64,000 nt of DNA from Sphingomonas liriopis (GTDB lineage Bacteria; Pseudomonadota; Alphaproteobacteria; Sphingomonadales; Sphingomonadaceae): the NCBI RefSeq assembly GCF_024211255.1, contig NZ_JAMLDY010000006.1, positions 124,001-188,000 of the forward strand. The letters are read 5' to 3'. The number at the start of each line of letters is the position of its first letter. Within the stretch, counting starts at the first letter, position 1. The position numbers and the translations under genes were made by a program. The notes below the pieces were generated by a model. It did not search any database. It saw only the letters and a program-made list of their open reading frames with translations, and was not told the origin of the DNA. Of this stretch, positions 51,245-61,568 are shown piece after piece.

Positions 51245-53667
51245 ATGAAGTGCATCAAGCGGGCGCAGGTCCGGCCTCTGGTCGCGGCCGCGTTGTTGAC
51301 GACGACCAGCGTCATCGGCGCACCGGCGTTCGCGCAGACCGCCGCGCCGGAAAACCCCGGCACCGCCGCCGACGACACGGACGGCAAGGCCGGGATCACC
51401 GTCGTCGCGCGCAAGACCGCCGAGAATGCGCAGACGGTGCCGATCCCGATCACCGTCATCGGCGCGGCGACGCTGACCCGGCAGAACCTGACCAACTTCA
51501 CCAATTTCCAGACCAAGCTGCCGGCGTTCTCGGTCTATTTGACCAACCCCAAACAGCTCAATCTCGGAATCCGCGGCATCGGCAACAACGGCTTTAATAC
51601 GGATGGCATCGACGGTTCGGTCGGCGTGTTCGTCGATGGCGTCTACACCGGGCGTCAGGGGATGGTGTCCAATGATTTCAACGATCTCGCCGATATCGAA
51701 GTGCTGCGCGGGCCGCAGGGAACGCTGTTCGGCAAGAACACCACCGCCGGCGCGGTGTTCATCAACACGCTCAAGCCCAGCTTCACCCCCGGCGCCACCG
51801 CCGAGGCGAGCACCGGCAATTTCGGCTTCGCCGAGATCAAGGGCAGCGTCACCGGCCCGCTGATCGCCGACAAGCTCGCGCTGCGCCTGTCGGCTTTCTA
51901 TTCGAACCGCGACGGCACCTATCCCAACCTCTACGACAACCGCGACCAGAACGCGCGTCAGGGATCGGGCGTGCGCGGGCAGTTGCTGGCGACGCCGACC
52001 GACAATCTCGCGATCCGCCTGATCGGCACGCACGCACGCCAGTTCTTCCCGACCATCTCGCCGGTCATCCTGTCGGTCTATAATCCGGCAGCGCTGCAGG
52101 CGCGGATGGCGGCGGCGGGCTATACGCTGCTGACCAGCAACGCGCGCGACCGCTTCGTCAACATCGACGGGCGGCTCGATGCGCGCACCAGTCTCGACAG
52201 CGGCAGCGGCCAGATCGACTGGAGCGTCGCCGGCCTCGGCACCTTCACCTCGATCACCGGCTACCAGCGCTGGAGCTGCTTCACCAACAACGACAACGAC
52301 TTCACCCAGCTCGACGCGATCACCAATTACGGCTCGTGCAACGTCGAACGGCAATTCTCGCAGGAATTGCGCTGGGAAACCCCGCGCGGCCAGCCGATCG
52401 AGGCGACCGGCGGCGCCTTCCTCAGCCGCCAGCGGTTGCAGGTCGATTCGCGCATCCGCTTCGGCACGCAATACAATATCTGGGCGGCCAATCCGTCGGC
52501 CACCGCCTTCCCGACCGTGGCGGGCGGACCTGGGCGCAGGGTGCCTATACGGCGCGCGTCGCCGGCTTCGGCCTGACCAGCCAGGCGGTGTTCCACACCG
52601 ACACCGACGCGCTGTTCGGCAATCTGACGTGGCATCCCGACGAAGCCCGCCGCCTCGCGATCGACATCGGCCTGCGCCAGACGTGGGAGCGCCGGTCGCA
52701 GGTCTACAACGGCGTCGTCGCCTCCAACCCCGGCAACCTCACCACCGCGCAGATCCGCGCGCTGTCGCCCGCCGGCGCCAACGCCCAGCTCGGCCAGGTC
52801 GACACCGCGCTGCGCGACAGCGCGCTATCGGGCGAGGCCGGCGTCAGCTACAAGGCGACGCCCGACGTCTTCCTGTACGGCAAGTACGCGCGCGGCAACA
52901 AATCGGCGGGGTTCAACCTGCTGCCCTACAATGCCACCAACCCCGACAACGGCGTCGCCTCGGCGATCGCATTGGGCGCTGCGCAGACGGTGAAGGGCGA
53001 GACGGCGGACAATTTCGAGGCAGGCATGAAGTCGACCTTCCTCGACCACCGCGTCCTGCTCAACATCACCGCCTTCCATACCAAGGTGCGCAACTATCAG
53101 GCGAACCAGGCGGTTGGCGTCGGCAATACCGCGCTGCGCTTCCTCGCCAACGTCGGCTCGCTGACCTCGCGCGGGGTCGAGGCGGAGATGGAGACGTGGC
53201 TGCTGCCGGGCCTCCACACCAAGGGCTTCATCGCGTTCAACAAGGCGACCTATTCGTCCTTCCCCAGCTCGGTCTGCCCGGGGCAGTTCACCGCGCTGAC
53301 CTGCGATCTCACCGGCCGTCAGGTCGCCTGGGCGCCGAAGGTCACCAGCGATTTCACCGTCGATTACACGCAGCGCCTCGATGCCACGGCGAAGGCCTAT
53401 GGGCTGTTCGACGTCAACTGGCGCTCGAAGCAGAACACGACGATCACGCTCGATCCGTCGGCCGAGATTCAGGCTTATGCACTTGCCAGTGCGCGGGTCG
53501 GCCTGTTGCTCGACAACGACCGGCTCGACATGCAGCTGTGGGTCGAGAACCTGTTCGACAAGGCCTATTACATCAACCTGCTCGGCTACACGAAATCGAC
53601 CGGGCTGATCCAGGGCTACCCCGGCAACCCGCGCACCTATGGCGGCACCGTGCGGGTGCGCTTCTAA
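51245..53667 (+). pseudogene. TonB-dependent receptor with a frameshift
   Basis: A TonB receptor split between two frames. The first part (from ATG at 51245, signal peptide, plug with IEVLRGPQGTLFGKNTTAG) runs to about base 52525, and the second part (RTWAQGAYTARVAGFGLTSQ) continues to the TAA at 53665-53667 in another frame. Restoring one base near 52520-52530 (GCGGGCGGACC) rejoins a protein of about 807 residues of usual length, ending in VRVRF. Either a real single-base deletion or a sequencing error. The conserved remainder argues that loss is recent. A Pho-box-like repeat and phoD lie upstream. Confidence 0.85.
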
Positions 53668-53702
53668 AGCGTGATGATGTCAGGCTGATCCAGCTTTCCG
53701 CC

Positions 53703-53790
53703 GCTCGCCCTGAGCCTGTCGGAGCCTGTCCTGAGCGACGCCGCAGGCGGCGTCGAAGGGGGCCTGATTCTCACCCATGGCAGGCTCGGG
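53703..53790. repeat. Degraded family D repeat
   Basis: Related to the copies at 27824 and 46316 (CTCGCCCTGAGCCTGTCGGA and partly matching right arm), with a small internal duplication of GAGCCTGTC and an extra hairpin CGACGCCGCAGGCGGCGTCG at 53736-53755. Confidence 0.7.
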
Positions 53791-53802
53791 GCAAAGGGTG
53801 GA

Positions 53803-54003
53803 TCAGCTCGGATGGGCCGCGCTGTCCAAGGCGGCGTCGCTATCGTCGGTCGGTGATATTGCAGCATCGGGAGCGACGTCGCCCTCGGACAGCTTCATCT
53901 GTTCGTAGGCGACCTCGAGGTCCTGCACGCCCGACCCCGTCGGCTGGATCGGCAGATCGGCGAAGCTGTGCGGCTCGTCGCCCGTGTCGCGTTCGTCAGG
54001 CAT
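53803..54003 (-). CDS. Small acidic hypothetical protein
   Basis: A 66-residue acidic protein (start MPDERDTGDEPHSFADLPIQ; rich in Asp, Glu, Ser). The ATG at 54003 follows a good GAGGAGAACG site; an upstream ATG at 54030 is less likely. No recognised domain; part of it (VQDLEVAYEQMKLSEGD) is helical. It lies between two damaged genes. Function unknown. Confidence 0.6.
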   Translation of the reverse strand: MPDERDTGDEPHSFADLPIQPTGSGVQDLEVAYEQMKLSEGDVAPDAAISPTDDSDAALDSAAHPS

Positions 54004-54055
54004 GTCGTTCTCCTCGTTACAGGCCTCCAACGCATCAGGTACGATTTCCGCCCCG

Positions 54056-55438
54056 TCATCCCAGCGCCTTCAGCAGCCCTTCCCACCACGCGATGCCGGG
54101 ATCGAACGTCGCCACGGGCACGCGTTCGTTGAGCCCGTGCGCGAAGATCTCGCCCGGCTTCATGAACACGCCGCCGACGCCGAAGCTGGGGATGCCGCGC
54201 GCGCGGAAATGCATCGAATCGGTCGCGCCCGCTTCCTGCAGCGGCAGCACCGGCACGCCCGGCGCGCGGCTGGCGGTGACCGCCTTCACCGCCGCCATGA
54301 CCTTGGGGTCGAGCGGTGACGCGCCCGCTTCGATCGTGCCGTTGTCGAACAGGGCGACGGTGATCGTCGGGTCCGCGACCAGTTCGACCAGCTTCTTCTC
54401 GATCGTCGCGCGCGGCGTGCCGGGGAAGATGCGGCAATTGACGTTCGCCATCGCGCGTTGCGGTAGCGCGTTGGGCGCATGGCCGCCGTTGAACATCGTC
54501 GGCACACAGGTGGTGCGGACCTGCCCGACATAGCGCGGATCGGCCGAGATCACGTCTGCGGCGGCGGTGTCGTTGGGGTTGGCCGCGAACGCCTTCATCG
54601 CCGCGCCCAGCGGTCCCGGCGTGCCCACGGCGGTGCCGGCGAGCGAGGCGCGGGTGATCTCGTTCTGCTCCGGCGGGAAGCGATAGGCAGCGACCCGCAC
54701 GATGGCGGCGGCAAGGCTGGCGATCGCATTCCGGGGCCCCGGCCGGCTGGAATGGCCGCCCGGATCGGTGATGGTCAGATGCCAGTCGCCATAGACCTTT
54801 TCCGCCGCCTGCAGCCCATAAGCGATCGGCTTGCCGTCGTCGGCCAGCGCGCCGCCGCCAGCATCGGCGTTCAGCACCAGCGCCGCATTCTTGAACGCCT
54901 CGGCCGCGGCCCGGGTCGTCGCCATGCGCGTTTCCTCGTCGCCGGTCAGCACCAGCACGACATCGTGCCGCGGCACCCATTTCTCGCGCTTCAGCTTCAT
55001 CAGCGTCGCGACGACCATCGATACGCCCGCCTTGTTGTCCAGGCTGCCGCGTCCGAAGACATAGCCGCCCTCGACCACCGGGGTGAACGGATCGCGCGTC
55101 CAGTCCTTGGGATCCGCCTGCACCACGTCCATGTGCCCGAGCACGACCATGGGTTTGGCGTTGCGCTCGCGGCCCGGATAGCGCGCGGTCAGATACCCCG
55201 TCTCGCCCATCGGCACGAAGGCGACGTCGGCCTCGGCAAACCCGGCGGAGACCAGTTATTGCTTCAGATAGGCGGCATAGGCGGGCACCTGTCCCTGCCC
55301 CTCCACCGTCCTGAACGCGATGCCCTTGGTCAGCAGCACAAGTGCTTCCCTACCCGCGGGGGTCGTTGGTGCATTCTGTGCCGACGCGGCAGCCGGGATC
55401 AGCGCGGACGCGGCGAGAAGGGCGAACAGATAGCGCAT
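54056..55438 (-). pseudogene. M20-family metallopeptidase interrupted by an in-frame stop
   Basis: An exported M20/M28-like peptidase (signal MRYLFALLAASALIPAAASA). Zinc-site motifs are intact in the second part: VVLGHMDVVQAD, VFGRGSLDNKAGVSM and VLTGDEE. The frame is continuous except for one TAA at 55256-55258 (AYLKQ-stop-LVSAGFAEAD), where a Gln codon is likely in the ancestor (CAA or CAG to TAA). The rest downstream retains full length to 54056. It is either a recent nonsense mutation, read-through or a base-call error. No frameshift is present. Confidence 0.85.
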
Positions 55439-55510
55439 GCATGTCTCCGGCAGATGTCGCCCCGAGTGTGCGCCGGCCATGGATCGCGCACAAGACCATG
55501 AGCCCTGCCG

Positions 55511-55819
55511 TCACGCGTTCGGAGTCAGCTGGATCCGATAGGGGCCGGCACGGACGGCGAGCGGCTTACCCTTCCAGCTGAGACGCACCAGCCGCTCGCC
55601 CACCATGTCGTCGATCGCCGCGTGCACGATCGGCATCATGCGTCGCCAATCGCCGGTCGAGGACGGCGCGACCAACGCCCGCGCGACCTCGCTCGGGCAG
55701 ATCGTCGCCCCCGCCGAACGCACAGCGAGCAACGCCAGCGCGGTATCGCGCACCGTGGAATGACTTGGATGCTCCGGCAAGGAAACCGATGCCGCGTCGC
55801 CTGTCGACGGATCGTTCAT
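55511..55819 (-). CDS. DUF3253 family protein
   Basis: A 102-residue protein matching DUF3253: VRDTALALLAVRSAGATICP, VARALVAPSSTGDWRRMMP and VGERLVRLSWKGKPL, which resembles a winged-helix. Family function unknown. The ATG at 55819 is next to an ATGATG; the ORF lies just downstream of tRNA-Ser on the same strand with only 7 bases between. Compact basic C-terminal segment. Confidence 0.82.
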   Translation of the reverse strand: MNDPSTGDAASVSLPEHPSHSTVRDTALALLAVRSAGATICPSEVARALVAPSSTGDWRRMMPIVHAAIDDMVGERLVRLSWKGKPLAVRAGPYRIQLTPNA

Positions 55820-55824
55820 GATGA

Positions 55825-55916
<92 letters not shown>

Positions 55917-56009
55917 GCAGAAGACGTTTCCAAGGCCGATAAAGCCGGGGTCGGTCGGTCGAGGGCGCGCCTCTAACCGGTTCGTTTTGCGGTGGCAAGC
56001 ACCCTTGCG

Positions 56010-56040
56010 CTTGTGCGGGCGAGAAAGGGCCTTAAATTGG
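56010..56040 (+). promoter_or_regulatory. Heat-shock sigma-32-type promoter of hspQ
   Basis: CTTG at 56010-56013, 17 bases, then CTTAAATTGG at 56031-56040. The alphaproteobacterial RpoH consensus is CTTG-N17-CYTATNTNNG; only one defined position differs. The ATG of hspQ is 4 bases after the box end, so transcription would start at or next to the start codon. Motif read by eye. Confidence 0.5.
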
Positions 56041-56044
56041 CGCC

Positions 56045-56425
56045 ATGCCCCGCCACGATCCCATCGGTACGCTGCCCTTCGTCGATATCGACGCGCCTGC
56101 GATCGCGCATGCGCGCTTTTCGATCGGCGACGTGGTGCGCCACCGGGTCTTCGACTTCCGCGGCGTGATCTTCGACGTCGATCCCGTCTTCGCCAACACC
56201 GACGAATGGTATGAGGCGATTCCGGAAAGCGTGCGGCCGCGCAAGGACCAGCCCTTCTACCACCTGCTCGCCGAGAATATGGAGTCGAGCTACGTCGCCT
56301 ATGTCAGCCAGCAGAATCTGGTGGTGGACGACAGCGACGAGCCGATCGACCATCCGGCAATTCCCGGCCTGTTCGGCGACTTCGCCGACGGCCGCTACGC
56401 GCTGCGCCGCGAACACCGGCACTAG
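56045..56425 (+). CDS. hspQ: Heat shock protein HspQ
   Basis: A 126-residue YccV-like protein; in E. coli HspQ binds hemimethylated oriC DNA and modulates Lon. The core matches: FSIGDVVRHRVFDFRGVIFD, VDPVFANTDEWYEA, FYHLLAENMESSYVAYVSQQ and NLVVDDSDEPIDHP. It is longer than E. coli HspQ by about 21 residues at the N-terminus. A sigma-32-type promoter lies immediately before the ATG, implying a leaderless or very short-leader mRNA. A bidirectional hairpin follows the stop. Confidence 0.93.
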   Translation: MPRHDPIGTLPFVDIDAPAIAHARFSIGDVVRHRVFDFRGVIFDVDPVFANTDEWYEAIPESVRPRKDQPFYHLLAENMESSYVAYVSQQNLVVDDSDEPIDHPAIPGLFGDFADGRYALRREHRH

Positions 56426-56431
56426 GGCAAG

Positions 56432-56453
56432 AAGGGGCGCCGCGGCGCCCCTT
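56432..56453 (+). terminator. Bidirectional hairpin terminator between hspQ and a TonB receptor gene
   Basis: A perfect 22-base palindrome with 10-bp arms (AAGGGGCGCC and complement) and a 2-base loop, 6 bases after the hspQ stop and 8 bases before the end of the convergent receptor gene. Very GC-rich; no T-run beyond CTT. Confidence 0.7.
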
Positions 56454-56461
56454 CCCCGTCA

Positions 56462-59242
56462 TCAGAAGTTAATGCCCGCTCGGGCATAGACGAACCGGCC
56501 GTTGAAGCCGAACGGCGAGAAGTTGCTGTACGGCAGGAACTGATAGGTCGCCGGATAGCTGCCACCGACGTTCGCCGGGCGCAGGCCGAACGGCCGACGA
56601 TCAGGATAGACGTCGAAGGCATTGTCGACGCCCAGCGTCAGCTGCACGCCCTGCAATTCGTAGCTCAGCGAGAAATCGGTGATCCACTTCGGGCGGAGCA
56701 CTTGGTCGTCCGGCCCCAGCGCGGTCAGGCTCGTCGCATCGGCACCCAATGGCGCGGTCGTCTCGGGCGAGATGACCGAGCCGTAGCGGGTGGTCCGCGC
56801 CGACACGCCGACGCCGGCGATCTTGCCGTCGGTCGCCAGCACCACCTTGGTGCGCGGCTGACCGCGTTCGAAGCGGATGCCCTCGACGCGCCCGAACAGC
56901 ACGAGTCCGGGGATCTGCGCCAGCGAGCCGAGGTTGTTGAGCCGCGTATCGATGTGGTTCTTGGTGTAGTTGTACGCCGCCGAGAAGTTCCACGCGCCGA
57001 GCCCGCCCAGATTGGCGCGATAGGTCGCGACCGCGTCGACGCCCTGCGTCGTCGTGTCGAGGCCGTTGATGAAGAATCGCGCCGCCCCTACGTTGCTGAA
57101 GCCGTTTGCCGCCAAAATCGCCTGAACCGCGGTGTTCTGCGCCGCCGTGCCGACGCCCGCCGCACCCAGATTCTCCGACAGCACGACGCGGTCGCGGATC
57201 TTGATGTGGAAGTAATCGACCGTCAGGTTGAAGCCGCGGAACGGGTTGAGCGTCGCGCCGCCCGACAGGTTGAGCGACTTTTCGGGTTTGAGCGGCTGCG
57301 AACCCAGCGCCCGCGCGACGGCACTGTTCACCGGCACCGTCGAGACGTCGACCGGCACGCCCGACAGGAAGTTGGTCGAGGTGGTCGTGAAATACTGCTG
57401 GTGCAGCGAGGGGGCGCGGAAGCCGTTCGACACCGAACCGCGGATCGCGAAGCCCCGCACGAATTCGTAGCGCAACGCGAGCTTGCCGTTCACCGTCTCG
57501 CCGAAGTCGCTGTAATGTTCGTAGCGCCCCGCCGCGGTCGCGGTCAGGCCGGTGAACAGATCGGCGTCGAACTCGACGTAGCCCGCATAGCTGTCGCGAT
57601 CGACGTTGGTGCGCGCCGAGGCGGGCAGACCGCCGAAGCCCTGTGCGCCCGCCGCCGCGGCACGGCCCGGGAACGAGCAGATGCCGGTCGCCGCCGTGTA
57701 GACGCCGCCGAGCACGGTGCAGTTCGCCGCGGTCGTCGCCCGCGCGGCGGTGAAGAGCGGCCCGGTCTGGTAGGATTGGGGATCGCCGGGGCGGATCTGG
57801 TAGATTTCATGCCGGAATTCGCCACCGAACGCGAACGACAGCGGGCCCGCGAGGCCGGCGTCGAACTGGCGCGACAGATCGGCGTTGGCGAGGATCTGCG
57901 AGAAGGCGAGGCCGCCGGCATCGAACGACCGCTGGCTGTTCGGGCCGAACGAGACGTTGACGCTGTCCTCCGTCCGGTAGTTCAGCTCGTTGCGGCCGAA
58001 GCCGAGCGAGAAGTCGCCCTTGAAACCCGCCAGATCGGCGCGGACGCCGCTGGTCACCGAGACGTCGTCGATGTTCGACTGGATCTTGGGCAAATAGCCG
58101 TCCGCCGTCAGACCGACGAAATTGGCGTTGGTCGGCGTCGTGCCCGGCGCGATCGTCGAGAAATCGCGGTTGGTCGCCGCCGATTGCTGGCGGAAGTTCG
58201 CCGCCGACAGGCCGTCGCGATGGCCGTAGGTCGCGAACGCGTAGAAATCGGCGGTGCCGAGCGGCACTTCGGTGTTGACGAGGAAGTTGAAATCCTCGGT
58301 CTTGGCATCGCCGTAGCGGAAGTCGAGGCGGTTGAACGTCGCCTCCCGCGGATCGAAGGTCGTCGTGGTCGGGCGGATATAGTTCGGCCGCAGGTCGTAG
58401 CCCTGGCGGTTGGTGAAATTGCGGTCTCGATATTCGCCGGTGAAGTTGAAGAAGCCGCCGTCGCCGACCGGCAGGCCGACGTTGACCCCGAACGTCGTAT
58501 AGGCGCCGTCGCGTGCCTTGCGCTCGCCCGAGCTGTTCGCCTGCAGGTAGCGCGAATCGGTCGCGTCGAGCGCGGGCTGGCCGCCGACGAGGCCGTCGAA
58601 GTTCGACACGCCTTCCAGCGTCGTGACGTACTTGCCGTAGCTCACCTGCGCACGGCCGCCCTCGCTGGCGGTCTTGAGCTGGACGTTGATGACGCCCGCG
58701 ATCGCGTCGGAACCATATTGCGACGAGGCACCGTCGCGCAGCACCTCGATCTGCTTGATCGCCAGTGCGGGGATCATGTTCATGTCGACCGCCGCCGCGC
58801 CGCGCCCGACCGTGCCGTTGATGTTGAGCAGCGCCGAGACGTGGCGGCGCTTGCCGTTGACCAGCACCAGCGTCTGGTCGGGGTTGAGGCCGCGCAGCGT
58901 CGCGGGGCGAGTCACGTCGGAGCCGTCGGCGATCGACGGTTGCGGGAAGTTGAACGAGGGGACGAGCTGGTTGAGCACCTTGTTGAGCTCGCCCGATCCC
59001 GAGGCCTGCAACGCGCTCGACGAGATGACGTCGATCGGCACCGTGCTGTCGGCGACGGTGCGGTTGGGCGCGCGGCTGCCGATGACGACGATCTGGTCCG
59101 CGGCGTTATCCGACGCCTCCTGCGTGTCCGCGGTCGCTTCCTGGCTGGGCGCGGACTGGACGGTCTGCGCCGCCGCCGGTGCGGCCAGCGCAAGCAGCGA
59201 TACGGACAGCGACAGCCCGGCGAGCAAGTTTTCGTGCCTCAT
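56462..59242 (-). CDS. TonB-dependent outer-membrane receptor
   Basis: A 926-residue receptor. Signal peptide (residues 1-25, ending AAPAAAQT), Ala/Gln-rich linker, then [18 protein letters not shown], a plug with [20 protein letters not shown] and [20 protein letters not shown], and a barrel ending in [10 protein letters not shown]. The sequence type is close to receptors often linked to oligosaccharide or peptide uptake, but the ligand is not known. It is a single gene with a palindrome TGTCA-N6-TGACA about 92 bases upstream (59334-59349). Intact and full length. Confidence 0.93.
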   Translation of the reverse strand: MRHENLLAGLSLSVSLLALAAPAAAQTVQSAPSQEATADTQEASDNAADQIVVIGSRAPNRTVADSTVPIDVISSSALQASGSGELNKVLNQLVPSFNFPQPSIADGSDVTRPATLRGLNPDQTLVLVNGKRRHVSALLNINGTVGRGAAAVDMNMIPALAIKQIEVLRDGASSQYGSDAIAGVINVQLKTASEGGRAQVSYGKYVTTLEGVSNFDGLVGGQPALDATDSRYLQANSSGERKARDGAYTTFGVNVGLPVGDGGFFNFTGEYRDRNFTNRQGYDLRPNYIRPTTTTFDPREATFNRLDFRYGDAKTEDFNFLVNTEVPLGTADFYAFATYGHRDGLSAANFRQQSAATNRDFSTIAPGTTPTNANFVGLTADGYLPKIQSNIDDVSVTSGVRADLAGFKGDFSLGFGRNELNYRTEDSVNVSFGPNSQRSFDAGGLAFSQILANADLSRQFDAGLAGPLSFAFGGEFRHEIYQIRPGDPQSYQTGPLFTAARATTAANCTVLGGVYTAATGICSFPGRAAAAGAQGFGGLPASARTNVDRDSYAGYVEFDADLFTGLTATAAGRYEHYSDFGETVNGKLALRYEFVRGFAIRGSVSNGFRAPSLHQQYFTTTSTNFLSGVPVDVSTVPVNSAVARALGSQPLKPEKSLNLSGGATLNPFRGFNLTVDYFHIKIRDRVVLSENLGAAGVGTAAQNTAVQAILAANGFSNVGAARFFINGLDTTTQGVDAVATYRANLGGLGAWNFSAAYNYTKNHIDTRLNNLGSLAQIPGLVLFGRVEGIRFERGQPRTKVVLATDGKIAGVGVSARTTRYGSVISPETTAPLGADATSLTALGPDDQVLRPKWITDFSLSYELQGVQLTLGVDNAFDVYPDRRPFGLRPANVGGSYPATYQFLPYSNFSPFGFNGRFVYARAGINF

Positions 59243-59333
59243 GAATTCCCCCGATTTCGAGCAGCTTCGTTACCGTCCCGACCGACGACACTTTATGTCG
59301 CAAACGATAACCATCAAGCTGGCCATTGCGCGT

Positions 59334-59349
59334 TGTCACACGTTTGACA
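59334..59349. promoter_or_regulatory. Palindromic candidate operator upstream of a TonB receptor
   Basis: Perfect inverted repeat TGTCA-CACGTT-TGACA in the 268-base divergent gap between the receptor and rplU. It could bind a dimeric regulator. Also readable as near-direct repeats of TGTCAA/TGACAA with 11-base period, so a PhoB-type match is a weak alternative. Confidence 0.3.
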
Positions 59350-59417
59350 CGATGCTGTTGCCGCACTGCAACAGGCGGCGGCATGGCGAGAAACGCCGCA
59401 GGGTTGCCCGTGACCGG

Positions 59418-59446
59418 TTGACATCGGGCGACCCGTCGCTTAGCTG
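59418..59446 (+). promoter_or_regulatory. Candidate sigma-70 promoter of rplU
   Basis: TTGACA at 59418-59423, 17 bases, then TAGCTG at 59441-59446. The -35 is perfect and the -10 weak. It is 65 bases before the rplU ATG. Confidence 0.3.
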
Positions 59447-59510
59447 CCGCCGCTCATCCTGCCGGGTCAGTCCTGTGCGGGTATATGTTTTTTGGGAAGT
59501 GACTAAAGCC

Positions 59511-59807
59511 ATGTTCGCAGTCGTGCGCACGGGCGGCAAGCAGTATCGCGTCGCCGCCGGAGACAAGATCGTCGTCGAGAAGCTGGACGGCGAAGCCGGC
59601 GCCTCGATCACGCTGGGTGATGTCCTGCTCGCGGGCGAAGGCTCGGAGCTGAAGGACGTCGCCGGCCTGACCGTCGCCGCCGAGATCGTCGCGCAGGCGA
59701 AGGGCGAGAAGGTCATCGTCTTCAAGAAGCGCCGCCGTCACAATTATCGCCGCAAGAACGGCCATCGCCAGAACCACACGATCCTCAAGATCGTTTCGGT
59801 CGGCTGA
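59511..59807 (+). CDS. rplU: 50S ribosomal protein L21
   Basis: A 98-residue L21 of normal length ([19 protein letters not shown], with the closing [19 protein letters not shown] that contacts 23S rRNA). It starts the rplU-rpmA operon; rpmA is 28 bases downstream. An upstream in-frame extension to 58674 is an artefact of the antisense TonB receptor. The 268-base leader upstream holds a sigma-70-like promoter. Identification is secure. Confidence 0.98.
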   Translation: MFAVVRTGGKQYRVAAGDKIVVEKLDGEAGASITLGDVLLAGEGSELKDVAGLTVAAEIVAQAKGEKVIVFKKRRRHNYRRKNGHRQNHTILKIVSVG

Positions 59808-59835
59808 GCCCAAGCGCGAACAGGAGTAGAGCAGC

Positions 59836-60105
59836 ATGGCACATAAGAAAGCAGGCGGTTCGTCGCGCAACGGTCGTGATTCGGCCGGCCGTCGTCTCGG
59901 CGTGAAGAAGTTCGGCGGTCAGGAAGCGATCGCGGGCAACATCCTCGTGCGTCAGCGCGGCACGAAATTCTATCCGGGTGCGAACGTGGGGATCGGCAAG
60001 GATCACACGCTGTTCGCGCTCGTCGACGGCCGCGTGGCGTTCCACGAGGGCAAGCTCGGCCGTAAATTCTGCTCGGTGCAGATTATGGCGGAAGCCGCCG
60101 AATAA
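59836..60105 (+). CDS. rpmA: 50S ribosomal protein L27
   Basis: An 89-residue L27 ([20 protein letters not shown], then [20 protein letters not shown]). Its N-terminal tail reaches the peptidyl-transferase centre. It starts directly at MAHKK, without the longer cleaved leader of Firmicutes. Second gene of the rplU-rpmA operon, followed by a clear intrinsic terminator at 60175-60206. Confidence 0.98.
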   Translation: MAHKKAGGSSRNGRDSAGRRLGVKKFGGQEAIAGNILVRQRGTKFYPGANVGIGKDHTLFALVDGRVAFHEGKLGRKFCSVQIMAEAAE

Positions 60106-60174
60106 CATCGGGTAACCAGCCGGGTTGCCCACCAGGGTGACCCGGTCGCACCGCGCAGGCGGTGCCAGCCAAAC

Positions 60175-60206
60175 AAGGGAGACGGGTCGCCCCGGCTCCC
60201 TTTTTT
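60175..60206 (+). terminator. Rho-independent terminator of rplU-rpmA
   Basis: Stem AGGGAG with CTCCCT, with additional inner CGGG/CCCG pairing, followed by a run of T (60201-60206). It lies 70 bases after the rpmA stop. The only textbook intrinsic terminator in the window. Confidence 0.85.
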
Positions 60207-60279
60207 CTTGCTCCCCAACCTTTTGTCCCTGCCGCGTCACACGCGCGTGGCAGGGGCGCGGCCAAGGAGAGAGCGAGAC

Positions 60280-60828
60280 ATGTTCGCCCGGACCAAGAGA
60301 TTGACGCTACGGCCGGCGTGGCCGGAGGATGCGGGTGCACTGGCGCAGGCGATCGGCCACGAAGCCGTTGCACGGATGCTGGTGCGCGTCCCCTACCCCT
60401 ATGCGGCGAGCGACGCGCACGCCTTTGCCGCGCTGCCGCGGGGAGCCCACGAGCCGCGCTTCCTGATCCTGTCGCACGAGGCGGCCGAGCCGGTGCTGGT
60501 CGGCGGGATCGCGCTGACCGATTTCGGCGGCGAGACCGGTGTCGAGCTCGGCTATTGGCTGACACCGGCGGCCTGGGGTCGCGGCTATGCGACCGAGGCA
60601 GGACGCGCGGTGATCGACATGGCGCGCCATGCGCTGCCGATCGCGCGCCTGGGGGCATGGCATTTCGCCGACAACCCGGCGTCGGGGGCGGTGCTGCGCA
60701 AGCTCGGCTTCCGCCCGACCGGGCGCGTCGTCCAGAAGCGCTCCTGCGCCCGCGCCGAGCCCGCGGCCTCGGTCTGCTACGACCTGCCGCTGGAGGACGA
60801 ACGACCGGCGATGCCGATCGCGGCCTGA
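60280..60828 (+). CDS. GNAT-family N-acetyltransferase (RimJ/RimL type)
   Basis: A 182-residue acetyltransferase. The opening TKRLTLRPAWPEDAGAL and the acetyl-CoA loop ELGYWLTPAAWGRGYATEA, then FADNPASGAVLRKLGFRPTG, are typical of RimJ/RimL-like GNATs. The start at 60280 follows AAGGAGAG. Substrate unknown, possibly a ribosomal protein N-terminus given its location after rplU-rpmA, though this is weak. The DUF1275 gene converges 10 bases after its stop. Confidence 0.92.
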   Translation: MFARTKRLTLRPAWPEDAGALAQAIGHEAVARMLVRVPYPYAASDAHAFAALPRGAHEPRFLILSHEAAEPVLVGGIALTDFGGETGVELGYWLTPAAWGRGYATEAGRAVIDMARHALPIARLGAWHFADNPASGAVLRKLGFRPTGRVVQKRSCARAEPAASVCYDLPLEDERPAMPIAA

Positions 60829-60838
60829 TCGCGGGCGA

Positions 60839-61495
60839 TCAACCGTCCGCGGCGTAAGGATCGACCGGGCCGAGCAGCGCCGCATAGACCGTCAGCAACG
60901 CTGCCGCGCCCGCCGCGGCGGCGATGCCGGCGGTCCCGATCCGCGGGTAGAGCGTCGCGCCGATGCCCGCGCCCGCGACGAGGCCGCCCCACAAAGCGAG
61001 GTACGGCAGCCACGCCCAGCGCGAGCCGCCCCGTATGGCAGCCGCCAACCGCTGACCGAGCTTGACGAGCGTGCCGGTCATGTAGGTGACGCCGACGCTG
61101 ACCTCGCCGCCGCGCTGGAAGGTCGTGTTGGCCGCGCCCATCGCCGCGGCGAGCAGCGCGGTGGTGGCCGATTCGGGCCAGCGGCCATCGACCCCGGCAG
61201 CGATGGCGAGCAGGACGGCGACGCAGGCGAGCGCGGCGGGCTTGCGGCGGGTACGGGCCGCGGTCGTCACCAGCGTGCCCCCGACCACACCGCCGACGAA
61301 GGCTGCGACCAGTCCCGCAGCGGCGACCGCGACCGCCGGGTCGCGCGCGATGCCGACGCCGAGACGGGTCGAATTGCCGCTCATGAACGAGACGAACAGC
61401 CCGCCGAGCTTGAGGAAGCCGATCGCATCGACATAGCCGGCGAGCGCCGACACGCCGGCGGCGAGGGTCCAGAAGCGCTTGGGATGGCGGATCAT
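60839..61495 (-). CDS. DUF1275 (YoaK-like) membrane protein
   Basis: A 218-residue membrane protein with six helices. Family traits are SALAGYVDAIGFLKLGGLF, FMSGNSTRLGVGI, GAANTTFQRGGEVSVGVTY and MTGTLVKLGQRL. DUF1275 proteins are of unknown transport role. It is a single gene, converging with the GNAT gene and preceded by two family C repeats in its upstream gap. Confidence 0.92.
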   Translation of the reverse strand: MIRHPKRFWTLAAGVSALAGYVDAIGFLKLGGLFVSFMSGNSTRLGVGIARDPAVAVAAAGLVAAFVGGVVGGTLVTTAARTRRKPAALACVAVLLAIAAGVDGRWPESATTALLAAAMGAANTTFQRGGEVSVGVTYMTGTLVKLGQRLAAAIRGGSRWAWLPYLALWGGLVAGAGIGATLYPRIGTAGIAAAAGAAALLTVYAALLGPVDPYAADG

Positions 61496-61568
61496 GGGTG
61501 GGTTTTAGGACGGCCGGGCGCTGGCGTCGAAGGGGGAAATGCCGGCGCGACGTGCCTTACGCCCTCTT

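Noticed and set aside
56702..59347. An 881-codon open frame on the plus strand
   Set aside because: Antisense to an intact TonB receptor; Arg/Val-rich shadow.
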